From NCBI GenBank assembly GCA_001839685.1, contig MLAK01001301.1, positions 1 through 22,190 on the forward strand: a stretch of 22,190 bases of DNA, written 5' to 3'. This DNA comes from Tritrichomonas foetus. Taxonomy: Eukaryota > Parabasalia > Tritrichomonadida > Tritrichomonadidae. Shown here piece after piece: positions 1 through 8,075 of the stretch (position 1 is its first letter; every line of letters starts with the position of its first letter). Below the pieces are notes generated by a model. That model was not told where the DNA came from and ran no database searches. It was given only the letters and a program-made list of their open reading frames with translations. A program made the position numbers and the translations under genes.

Positions 1-97
1 GTAATAATCATGTATGCACAAATTCGATCATAAAAAAGTCTCTATATATTGGAGAAATAAGGAAATTAAAAAGTAAAAAAAGTCTATTTATTTAGAG

Positions 98-135
98 GTG
101 GGACACACTTTTATTAGTGGGACATACTTTTATTA
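98..135. repeat. 19-bp tandem duplication
   Basis: Two adjacent 19-bp units (98-116 and 117-135), beginning GTGGGACA and ending TTTTATTA, differ at one position (C versus T). The GTGGGAC core is unusually G-rich for this spacer, so this is not just low-complexity AT sequence. No function is apparent. Confidence 0.75.
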
Positions 136-158
136 ATGACTGTATATATATATATTTC

Positions 159-192
159 AAAATTTGTTTATTTCTCATTTTATTTTATAATG
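159..192. repeat. 34-bp dispersed repeat, copy 1
   Basis: This segment, starting AAAATTTGTTTATTTCT and ending TTTTATAATG, matches 7921-7954 at 33 of 34 positions. In both places it lies just right of a TA run (here a short one at about 143-154). Sequence beyond both ends does not match. Its nature is unknown. Confidence 0.65.
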
Positions 193-984
193 TATCTTAG
201 TTGTCATAGTTTAATTTGTTATCACTAAAGCAATTTCTTATTTAAATATTTATTTTATTAAATTCAAAGATAAATATTGCATTTTTTTATCAGAAATTAT
301 TTTTTCAAATGATTCGATTGAATTTGAGTTGAATGAAATTTCATGAAAATGAACACAATAATAATAACTATTCCAAATATCTTGAGAGATGAATTTTGTG
401 TTTCAAAATCATTTTGTATTTTGTATTATGTATATCTGCATCAAAATATCTCATTGTAGAAGAAAATCATTACTTAAGCTTTATTAATCTGATCTTTTCA
501 AAAGATTCTTTTGTAGATTGAATATTTAGTTTTTGTATTTACACGATTAGAAAATGATGAGTTGAAATCAATAAAAACAAGCTCATGTATTTTTTCTTTT
601 ATATAAACGATAAAAATGGAAACACATTGTCTAAACACTAGTGGATATTAAACAAATCGCGAATGCATTCAATTAATAAGAAATGCTTTATATTATTAAG
701 AAATACATAAAATGAAGAAATAAATTGTCGGAGAAGATGTTTAATAGGTACATAAAACCTCATTTTGTTTAATACATAACTCTCTATATGAATATATTTT
801 TCTTTAATGATTAATTTCTTATTTATTTAATCCACTTCTTTCTTCATTAATCAATCTCGAATTGATGAATTGATGAATTTCTGGAATTCATTTATTTCTC
901 TTTTTTAGAATAGGAATTTTAATCATTTTATTAATTTTATTCATTTTATTCATTTCTTGATTCACTTATTATTAATTTAATTTA

Positions 985-1036
985 ATTTAATTCGATTCCA
1001 TAATGATTTAATTCGATTCATTCATGATTTAATTTT
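985..1036. repeat. 21-bp tandem repeat, about 2.4 copies
   Basis: Units at 985-1005 and 1006-1026, plus a partial unit at 1027-1036, each start ATTTAATTCGATTC. The last 7 bases of the two full units differ slightly (CATAATG versus ATTCATG). It is a minisatellite-like duplication in the spacer. Confidence 0.7.
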
Positions 1037-1243
1037 CAATTAATTTACGAATTCCATTCTTTTCTTCTATGTGATTGATTTTCTTATCTAAATAATTAAT
1101 TTTTTCTCTATTCACGAGAATAACACTCTAATATTCATTGATATTGCTTGAATATTAATTTTTTAACAATGAATTACGATTTTTGTATTTCTTTAAAGTA
1201 TCTCCCAAAATCCTGGAGCATTATAATGTGCAATAGTAATTTC

Positions 1244-1247
<4 letters not shown>

Positions 1248-1287
<40 letters not shown>
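1248..1287. repeat. Poly(T) tract, 40 bp
   Basis: An uninterrupted run of 40 T on the plus strand, 617 bp upstream of the gene starting at 1904. No target-site duplication or gene-like sequence flanks it, so it is not evidently the tail of a retroposed copy. The exact length in the genome may differ because homopolymers are error-prone in assemblies. Confidence 0.85.
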
Positions 1288-1288
<1 letters not shown>

Positions 1289-1745
1289 TAAAATCGCGAC
1301 ATCTTATCTTCATTCGTAATTTAGAGGTATATTTCAAGAAATCAAAAAGTGATAATCGAAAATTCAAAATTTGTTGAAAAAACAAATAAATGTTTTTCTA
1401 CCTTCTTGATTTCCTTTGTTATTTCACCTCATTAAGTGGCCAAAATTTTTAAATTTTATCAAGAAGAACGCCAATGTTTTGTATCAATTGAACAAATCTT
1501 TATCAAAATCGAATTGAGAGCCCTCCCTTAAATATTTCTAAATTACCAATTTATTCAATATTTCATTTTTCTTTTTTCACATTATCTTCAGAATAGTTTA
1601 TCTACCAGGTGAAAATTCACATTCGAAAATGTCGTTGTAAATTTACAACTTTTTGTATATATATTAATGATGTAAATATACAAGAAAATTGTGTGAATCT
1701 CAGAAAAACACTTTTTTTTTACTTTTTACTTTTTCAGAAATCATT

Positions 1746-1817
1746 CACAAAAAGCTAATAGAAATTTACAGAATATATTCAATTAATTAATTAATTGATA
1801 AATTTGCACAAAAAGCT
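1746..1817. repeat. 11-bp direct repeat upstream of the NT-C2 gene
   Basis: CACAAAAAGCT occurs at 1746-1756 and again at 1807-1817, 61 bp apart, with the nearer copy 87 bp before the ATG at 1904. It could be a pair of regulatory sites, but short repeats are easy to find in AT-rich DNA. Confidence 0.3.
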
Positions 1818-1900
1818 TCAAAAGTTAATATGTCAACATAATTATATTTAAATATTTTGTTTGGCGCCCAAATAATAATAGAGAAAAAAAATTAAATCGA

Positions 1901-1906
1901 TCAATG
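1901..1906 (+). promoter_or_regulatory. TCA directly abutting the start codon (possible initiator)
   Basis: The sequence TCA-ATG puts a TCA trinucleotide immediately before the ATG. Trichomonas vaginalis genes use an initiator of the form TCA(+1)-pyrimidine-A/T very close to the ATG, giving tiny 5' leaders. The downstream bases here do not fully fit, so assignment as a transcription start is an inference. Confidence 0.3.
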
Positions 1907-3580
1907 CGTGACAACATTACAGCCAATGTTACTATCGTCTCACTCTCTTATACAAAGAATCCAGGCGTGCGCTTTAAAGTCGAAACAATTTGCGAAGATC
2001 AAATCAACCAAACGAACGCCTTCTCTACAAACGACAGGCTGACAAACGACATTCAGCAAACGTTTCAAATCAACATCAATTTTATCAAAACGAAGAAAAA
2101 AGGATGGAAAAAGAAAAATATCACGTTTTCACTCTATAAAGTTTTATCAAGCGACGAAAAGTCTTTGACGCGTTTTGCTAAATGGAATGGTGATGCTTCT
2201 CATTTATATCGAACAAACACCCTCCAACTGTCAATGGAAACAAAAACGAAGCCCTTTGGGAAAATCACCCTTGTCATCAAGCTCTCGCGATTTCATCAAG
2301 AAAAATCATCAAGTAACAACAAACTCAACAACAATGCAGCCACTAATCATAACAATAATCTGAACAATAGTTTTAATCATAATCACAATTGTAGTCTTAA
2401 TGATAATGTGAATGATGTTTCTGAAAATGTGAACAACAATAGTCAATCAGGAATTCAACATAGTTCTCAAAGCAATGATACTAATTTCACAAATTTAAAT
2501 TCCACTGTTAGTTTCAAAGATGCAAACAGCCGAAATAATAATACCTATCAATTAAGTGATAATACAACAAACAATGAAAATGAAAATGGTAATGGAAATG
2601 GAAATCCAAAAAATAAAAATGTTCGAAATAAAAGTAGTGTCAATGGTACAGAATTAATTCGAGTTCATTCCGTTGTAAATACGATCGAACGATCACAAAG
2701 TATCTATTCCCCAATTCCACCACCATCCCCTAAACTCACATTTGAAGAACAAATTGCACAAGATTGTCGATTTTTTATTTCCAATCCCCCAGAATTTATC
2801 AAATATTCCCCCAAATTTACAATGAATATTATTTCACATTGTTCACAAAATGTAACACAAATCAATCTTGAATATTTATTAACTAAAGTGACAGAAGCAT
2901 TTAATACTATTCATGAATATCAAGAAATGGATGCATCAACAGATCTTTATTTATTAATTTCAATATTTCATTTAATTGTTACATTTACGAAACGCCGATG
3001 GACACCAATTTCACTTCTTGAATCACTTTCAGGTCATTTAATTAGTGTTCTTGAAGATTTAATTTTATTAATGAAAGACCAATTTTCTCATCAAATTTCA
3101 TCTATATTTGAAGAACATTATGAAAACAGTGAACCACATACAAATTTCATCAATAATTTCAATGAAGAACTCCAATTACAAACACGATTAGAAGGATCAT
3201 CATCTGAAGAAAAACAAGAAGATATCAATTTTGAATCAAATTTAAATAATCATGAAAATGATTTATTTTATGAATTGCAAAACAAACAATACGAAAAAGA
3301 TAAAGATAAAGAAAAACGTTTAAATGAAATTGGAAAAGATGTTTGTAAATGGATAATTTCACATGGATCAGGATTACTTTGTCAAAATATTTTTACAGGT
3401 GTTCTTTTTCTTTATGCGACCTCATTTGGTAAACGTTTATGCTCTAAAATTTGTACCGCATTTTGTATTCGTGAGAAAGAGTTTTTGAGCCTTTTTCCTT
3501 TTGTTTGTGAAGAAAAAGATTGTGAACAAAATATGTTTGAAATGGTTATTCATGCAATTTTTCAATTATGTACTTGTTAA
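1904..3580 (+). CDS. NT-C2 domain-like protein with Asn-rich linker
   Basis: A 558-residue protein in three parts. Residues 1-130 look like an EEIG1/EHBP1-type N-terminal C2 (NT-C2) domain: alternating beta-strand-like segments, a basic KTKKKGWKKK loop near residue 65, and a closing ITLVIKLSRF strand. Such domains link membranes to cytoskeleton or trafficking machinery. Residues 135-250 are a disordered Asn/Ser/His-rich linker. Residues 280-558 are helical and begin QDCRFF; they contain an acidic low-complexity stretch near 430-475 and end in a Cys-rich helical segment closing CTC. The C-terminal half is faintly reminiscent of DIL (dilute) domains, but I cannot support that firmly. The first 120 codons use many C-ending codons, whereas the rest is strongly A/T-ending. 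TCA abuts the ATG and the stop lies in TAAA. The open frame is certain; the domain call is moderate. Confidence 0.75.
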   Translation: MRDNITANVTIVSLSYTKNPGVRFKVETICEDQINQTNAFSTNDRLTNDIQQTFQININFIKTKKKGWKKKNITFSLYKVLSSDEKSLTRFAKWNGDASHLYRTNTLQLSMETKTKPFGKITLVIKLSRFHQEKSSSNNKLNNNAATNHNNNLNNSFNHNHNCSLNDNVNDVSENVNNNSQSGIQHSSQSNDTNFTNLNSTVSFKDANSRNNNTYQLSDNTTNNENENGNGNGNPKNKNVRNKSSVNGTELIRVHSVVNTIERSQSIYSPIPPPSPKLTFEEQIAQDCRFFISNPPEFIKYSPKFTMNIISHCSQNVTQINLEYLLTKVTEAFNTIHEYQEMDASTDLYLLISIFHLIVTFTKRRWTPISLLESLSGHLISVLEDLILLMKDQFSHQISSIFEEHYENSEPHTNFINNFNEELQLQTRLEGSSSEEKQEDINFESNLNNHENDLFYELQNKQYEKDKDKEKRLNEIGKDVCKWIISHGSGLLCQNIFTGVLFLYATSFGKRLCSKICTAFCIREKEFLSLFPFVCEEKDCEQNMFEMVIHAIFQLCTC

Positions 3581-3581
3581 A
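3578..3581 (+). terminator. TAAA polyadenylation-type signal overlapping the stop
   Basis: The TAA stop is the first part of TAAA, and a second TAAA follows at 3582-3585. UAAA at or near the stop codon is the described polyadenylation signal of Trichomonas vaginalis mRNAs; use here is inferred. Confidence 0.45.
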
Positions 3582-4335
3582 TAAACGGATTATTTCATTG
3601 ACTTAAGTTTAAACACGTTTTCTATCAATCATCACTCAAACAACTTTTTCCAAACAATCCAATTTTGAAATATTTGAGTTTCATCCGTAAACTATAAATA
3701 TTTATAGTTTTCAAGGGAATTTTATTGATGTACATCATGCATAGTTTTCCCCTTGTGAGAAAATTGGACTCAATGACTGCAGTCAACCAATAAATATCCT
3801 TTTTTTTTTTATTTTTGGTTTTCTGAGAAATTTGGTTTATCAACATTCACTAGTGAAGTTTAATTACATTGATGATTGTTTAATTAGTTTATTAATTGAG
3901 GAAGGAACGAGAAATAATTTTTTTTTTGGCCCGAAATTTGGAATTTTTCCAAAAAATGAAAAAAGCATGACACTCAATACCCATGCATGCATGCCGAAAT
4001 GTCAGATTTTTTGGTTTTTTACAACGATGGTCAATTTGGCGGTTGATTGCCCATTAACCGTTTGGTCAATTATGATTCGGGTCAATTACGATCGTAATTT
4101 CCCAAAAAAATAAAAATAAATAAAAATGTCGGAAATATTACGAATAATCTTTATTAGAAGTGTGCGATCGACCCTTCACCGATGAATCTTTCTGAAATTG
4201 GAATATGTTATTATAGGCCATGTGTCTAATACAATTAACGAAGTTATATAAAAATCTGTCTCGGCATTCCTGAGAAATAGATTCTCATATTCTCATTCAA
4301 ATTCTGTATTTTTTGAGAGGATCAAAGGTTAAATA

Positions 4336-4776
4336 TATTTCACCAGGAATATTTGATAAAGATAGATCAAAATATCCAATCCTAACAAGAAAAATACAAA
4401 ATTTTTGGCTTTGCACAAGTGATATTGTCCAATGTCTATGTTTGATATTTATATATAGCTGCAAGATATTCCGGTTATTAGCTTTATTTCTTGAATCAGA
4501 ATTTTTTGGGAATTAACTTTTTCTATTATATATTCAAATTTGAAAAGATAATACGTTTATTTGAACTTATCGATTTTTCACATTCAAATTTTCCTATAAA
4601 GCTAAGAGGAAATATCTTGATGGAAACTTGACGATATATGATATTAGGCATTCTACCATTCTTAATAAATAGGATAAAGAACTTTTCCTCCGAACATTGA
4701 TATATTTTCATATTAGATCAATGTATATTTCCAAAATAATTTTTGACCTTATGAAATTATTTCACCAGGAATATTT
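4336..4776. repeat. 19-bp direct repeat flanking a diverged segment
   Basis: TATTTCACCAGGAATATTT occurs identically at 4336-4354 and 4758-4776, 422 bp apart. The intervening DNA includes the inverted repeat described separately. The pair could be the edges of a decayed element or a diverged segmental duplication. Confidence 0.5.
4462..4619. repeat. Imperfect inverted repeat
   Basis: The left arm 4462-4487 (CAAGATATT...TTAGCTTTAT) matches the reverse complement of 4596-4619 except for a small internal difference and a 2-bp gap. The arms are 24-26 bp and about 108 bp apart. Similarity falls off outside the arms. Confidence 0.45.
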
Positions 4777-4843
4777 TTTTGTGAGGAATCCATACGTTAA
4801 AAACCAAAAAAGCTTTATATTTCGCTACCTAAGATCTAAATAA

Positions 4844-5044
4844 AAACGATATTCGCAGACGAATCTTCCTTTGGCAATCAACAAATTATGCAGAAAAGAG
4901 AAATTATTGTCATTTTCCGGCAGGTCACTCCCTGATGATGATATTGGGAAAACGAGCAGAAAAGTTTGGCACTTTCTTAATGCCATCAGCAAGCAGATGA
5001 TGACTCCTGTTCAACTTCAGAAAATTAGGACTTTTCATCGGTGA
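4844..5044 (+). other. GC-richer open island, possible gene remnant
   Basis: After an in-frame TAA at 4841-4843, a frame stays open for 66 codons to the TGA at 5042-5044, with no ATG in its first half. The composition (for example RSLPDDDIGKTSRKVWHFLN) resembles a soluble protein more than translated spacer, and the DNA at about 4915-5030 is visibly more GC-rich than its surroundings. The opposite strand also has moderately open frames. I recognise no family. It could be a decayed gene, a structured RNA gene or chance. Confidence 0.25.
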
Positions 5045-5475
5045 AAACTAAAATTTCAAAAATTTCGAGATTTTTTCCCAATTTTGGTAAATATAAAAAT
5101 AAAGTTTAATAATAATGATGAAATGAATTTTATTTAATTTTGGTGAATTATTTTATTCATGATACAATTCGAATCGACTTCATTCTGTGGCATATGCATC
5201 TTGAATTGATATTCTATCTTATCTTGAAATCACAAATTCCAAAATCAATTTCATCCAGAAATACAGCATGGTCAAAATTCACCTTTTTTGGTAAACGGTC
5301 GTTCGCATTTCTTTTTGGTTAGTCGAAGTGAAAAGTCGTTAAAACTTTTTGTGAGATTTGAAGAAAATCACATACAATCAATCATACGATAATAGCTTTT
5401 TGGGGCGATATTTAGTCTATTATTTTTTGAATATATTTTTTGTGACAGAATGCAATTGACAACAGTTTGTTTGGA

Positions 5476-7851
5476 ATGTCGAGTCTCACCGAATGGTCAC
5501 TCATTTCTGCAGGAGAGAATGACTATGGCCAGCTTGGGCGTGGAGGTGATGGAAGAATTCCAAAACTCGTTGAAAATTTCCCAAAGAAAAATATTTCTTG
5601 CATTTCAGCTGGATATGAACATAGTGTTGCTCTTTACAAAGATGGTTCTGTCTTTGGGTGGGGATTGAATGGCAAAGGCCGTCTTGGTTTTCCAGAAGAA
5701 GTTGAAGAAGTAGAATTCCCCACAAAAATAAACGGTCTCCCAAAAATCATTGATGTAAAATGTGGTTTTAGATTCACTCTCTTTCTCACAGAAGAAAAGA
5801 AAGTCCTCATTGCATCAATATGTAACAAAAAGAGTCTTTTTGAAGAAATAACAATTTGTGAGCCCGTAGTTGCTCTCTTTGGCATTTGTGATCCATGGAT
5901 TGTTGGAGAGAGTGGAACTATTTACTGGTACGACTTTAGAGAAACAAACCGAATTGAAAAATTTGGTCCATTTCCATTTGGAATTCCAAAACAAATTGTA
6001 TCAATTGAATACTCAGTTCTTTTACTCACAACAAGTGGCGAAACTTATGGAATGTCTGTGAAGAAACTTCGACCACATATTTTTGATGAAGATACAAAAG
6101 TTGTTTGTGAGAATGAAGATAATTTTTCACTTATTGAAAGTCTTCGTGATGTGAAAATCATAAAAATATCTGGATTTGATNANCATTTCCTTGCACTTTC
6201 AGAAGACAACAAAGTTTTTGCATGGGGAAAGAATGATTNTGGTCAACTTGGTGTTGGTGATGAAAAAGACAGATATGATTGTTTTGTTCTTTCAACAGTT
6301 TCAGGAGATGCAAAAATTGTTGATATTGCTGCAGGAGGAAGTCATTCCATCTTTGTTGATTCAACAGGACATGTTTGGGGATTTGGAATTGGAGAAGATG
6401 GTGAGACGATGCTTGGTGAATATGAAGAAGAAGGTCCATTATCAAAAGTTATTGAAAGTGCAGTTTCAACATATTGTGGAGGTTATTTTTCATTTGTATT
6501 CATTGGAAATTCATCACATCGACTTCCAGAAGCAGGAACATTATTTTCAATGTCAAAAGAAAACAAACAAACATTAAACAAACATTTAGAAGAAGAAAAT
6601 GAACGATTTAAAGAAATGATCAAACAAACAGAACAAGAAAAACGAACTTTTGAAAAGAAATATCAAGAATTGAATGAAATAATTTCACATAAAGAAACCG
6701 AAAATGAACAACTTCGCCACGAAAATGAAAAACTTCATCACGAAAATGAAAAACTTCACCAAGAAAATGAAATATTAAAAAGAACAATTTGTGAATATCA
6801 ATCGAAAATGATTGAAAATGCATCAAACAATCATCAAGAATCATTTAATGAATCTCTTCAAATTTTTAGTCAATCAGAAATCGATCACTTCACATATCTT
6901 CAACAAATTGGTCAAGGAGGTTCATCGAAAGTTCTACAAGTTTCACGTTCTCATATTTATGCATTGAAAATCCTTGAATTGAATATTCGAGATAATTCTA
7001 ATTCTAATTCTAATTTTAATGCCAATTCCAATTCCAATGTTTGTGCTCATGCACATGTTCGTTCACATGCACATGAACATTCACATGCACATGCACATTC
7101 ACATGATAACGATCATGATACTTCAGAAGAAGAAGAATATGATGATGAAAGTGATAGTGATAGTGATTTAGATGAAAAAGAAGAAGAAGAAGCAAAAGGA
7201 GAAGAAAATTATGACTATGATAAAGTTCGACGATTTCTGAAAGAATATGAAATCATGAGTCAAATCTCACATCCTAATATTTTGAAAACATATGGAATAT
7301 GTTATGGAGATGAAAAACATCCACCATCTATTTTATTAGAATATTGTCCAACGAATTTGAAAGACAGTATTCAAACATTGACGAAAGAAGAACAATCACA
7401 AATTATTTTAGAAATATGTAATGGAATGAAATATCTTCATTCACAAGGTTTAATTCATCGAGATTTAAAACCAGAAAATATCTTATTAGATTCATCGAAA
7501 CATGTTAAAATCTGTGATTTTGGTATTTCAACATTATCCTCTGAAACAACACATATTAATAATATTGGTACATTTGCATATATGTCACCCGAACAATTAA
7601 ATTGTGAAACACATTATACTAACAAAGTTGATATTTATTCATTTGGACTTCTTTTGATTTTTATCTTAACACGAGGTAAAACATTTCAAGTTCCACTTGT
7701 TAATGTTATTCAAGGTAAGAAAATTCGACTTCCAACACAAATCAAATTTTTTTATAAAACAATTATTCGAACATGTTTATCATTTAATCCAGATGATCGC
7801 CCAACATTTGAAGAACTTATTGAAACTATCTCACATAAATCATCACATTAA
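5476..7851 (+). CDS. RCC1-repeat / coiled-coil / TKL-like protein kinase
   Basis: A 791-residue multidomain signalling protein. The start is the first in-frame ATG (5476). Residues 1-345 form RCC1-like propeller repeats, seen as SAGENDYGQLG (11-21), GWGLNGKGRLG (61-71), FAWGKND.GQLG (248-259) and VWGFGIGEDGE (from about 300). Residues 360-450 are a coiled coil with HENEKL heptad repeats. The kinase begins near 472: glycine loop GQGGSS at about 479, beta-3 Lys498, probable alpha-C Glu590, HRD 661-663, Lys665, Asn668, DFG 681-683 and SPE 704-706, so it should be catalytically active. The PPSILLEYCPTNL and VDIYSFG segments match the TKL-like kinases expanded in trichomonads. An insertion of about 75 residues (506-580) separates beta-3 from alpha-C and is Asn/Ser-rich, then His/Ala-rich, then acidic. 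Three ambiguous bases (6181, 6183, 6239) leave residues 236 and 255 undefined; the latter is probably Tyr. The substrate is unknown. Confidence 0.9.
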   Translation: MSSLTEWSLISAGENDYGQLGRGGDGRIPKLVENFPKKNISCISAGYEHSVALYKDGSVFGWGLNGKGRLGFPEEVEEVEFPTKINGLPKIIDVKCGFRFTLFLTEEKKVLIASICNKKSLFEEITICEPVVALFGICDPWIVGESGTIYWYDFRETNRIEKFGPFPFGIPKQIVSIEYSVLLLTTSGETYGMSVKKLRPHIFDEDTKVVCENEDNFSLIESLRDVKIIKISGFDXHFLALSEDNKVFAWGKNDXGQLGVGDEKDRYDCFVLSTVSGDAKIVDIAAGGSHSIFVDSTGHVWGFGIGEDGETMLGEYEEEGPLSKVIESAVSTYCGGYFSFVFIGNSSHRLPEAGTLFSMSKENKQTLNKHLEEENERFKEMIKQTEQEKRTFEKKYQELNEIISHKETENEQLRHENEKLHHENEKLHQENEILKRTICEYQSKMIENASNNHQESFNESLQIFSQSEIDHFTYLQQIGQGGSSKVLQVSRSHIYALKILELNIRDNSNSNSNFNANSNSNVCAHAHVRSHAHEHSHAHAHSHDNDHDTSEEEEYDDESDSDSDLDEKEEEEAKGEENYDYDKVRRFLKEYEIMSQISHPNILKTYGICYGDEKHPPSILLEYCPTNLKDSIQTLTKEEQSQIILEICNGMKYLHSQGLIHRDLKPENILLDSSKHVKICDFGISTLSSETTHINNIGTFAYMSPEQLNCETHYTNKVDIYSFGLLLIFILTRGKTFQVPLVNVIQGKKIRLPTQIKFFYKTIIRTCLSFNPDDRPTFEELIETISHKSSH

Positions 7852-7852
7852 A
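7849..7852 (+). terminator. TAAA overlapping the kinase stop codon
   Basis: The TAA stop is followed by A, giving TAAA, the parabasalid-type polyadenylation signal. The convergent neighbour ends the same way 223 bp away, so the two 3' UTRs must be short or overlap. Confidence 0.45.
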
Positions 7853-7889
7853 AATGAAATATGTTTTTTATTTCTATTTTATTTCTCAG

Positions 7890-7890
<1 letters not shown>

Positions 7891-7920
<30 letters not shown>
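7891..7920. repeat. (TA)15 microsatellite
   Basis: Fifteen TA dinucleotides lie in the 221-bp spacer between the convergent kinase and coiled-coil genes. Near-identical T-rich sequences, TTTATTTCT followed by an A/T run, flank it on both sides (7867-7884 and 7929-7948), so the whole cluster may have arisen by local slippage or duplication. Confidence 0.85.
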
Positions 7921-7925
<5 letters not shown>

Positions 7926-7954
7926 TTGTTTATTTCTTATTTTATTTTATAATG
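7921..7954. repeat. 34-bp dispersed repeat, copy 2
   Basis: It matches 159-192 at 33 of 34 positions and again directly follows a TA run. It sits 70 bp after the kinase stop codon, so it may form part of that 3' UTR. Confidence 0.65.
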
Positions 7955-8071
7955 CCAAGTAGGATATATAAAAGAAAAACATGGACAATCATATTTTATA
8001 AACTGCTGATATAATACATAAAAACAGATGGGAAAAAAAAAAGAGGGAAAAAAGCAAAAATGATAGCAAAT

Positions 8072-8075
8072 TTTA
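8072..8075 (-). terminator. TAAA overlapping the coiled-coil gene stop
   Basis: Read on the minus strand, the TAA stop (8075-8073) is followed by A (8072), giving TAAA at the end of the coding region, as in three other genes of this window. Confidence 0.45.

Larger units (their letters stand above)
1..1903. other. AT-rich spacer without a supported gene
   Basis: No open frame of convincing length or composition is present on either strand. The stretch holds a 19-bp tandem duplication (98-135), a short TA run followed by a 34-bp sequence that recurs at 7921-7954, a 21-bp tandem repeat (985-1036), a pure T tract (1248-1287) and an 11-bp direct repeat upstream of the next gene. A gene ending left of the window cannot be excluded. 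Confidence 0.7.
3581..5475. other. 1.9-kb spacer with decayed repeats, no supported gene
   Basis: Several ATG-initiated frames of 60-93 codons occur here, but they are Phe/Ile/Lys-rich products of AT-rich DNA without recognisable domains, so I do not call them. The region carries a 19-bp direct repeat (4336-4354 and 4758-4776), an imperfect inverted repeat (4462-4487 and 4596-4619) and a GC-richer open island (4844-5044). It may contain the remains of an old repeat or gene. The last 100 bp should hold the promoter of the kinase gene. Confidence 0.6.

Noticed and set aside
1711..1736. Polypyrimidine run followed by CAG, resembling a 3' splice site
   Set aside because: Known parabasalid introns use an extended ACTAACACACAG-type 3' motif, which is absent here, and no exon is evident on either side.
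3832..4113. A 93-codon frame
   Set aside because: Its product is a compositionally ordinary translation of AT-rich spacer with no recognisable domain, and nothing distinguishes it from chance.
4932..4951. CTGATGA followed by GAAA, recalling a hammerhead ribozyme core
   Set aside because: The bases between the two boxes cannot form the required stem, and stems I and III are not apparent.
5467..5475. Start of the kinase protein three codons earlier at TTG (5467)
   Set aside because: The organism is eukaryotic and TTG is not a normal start; the first in-frame ATG is 5476.
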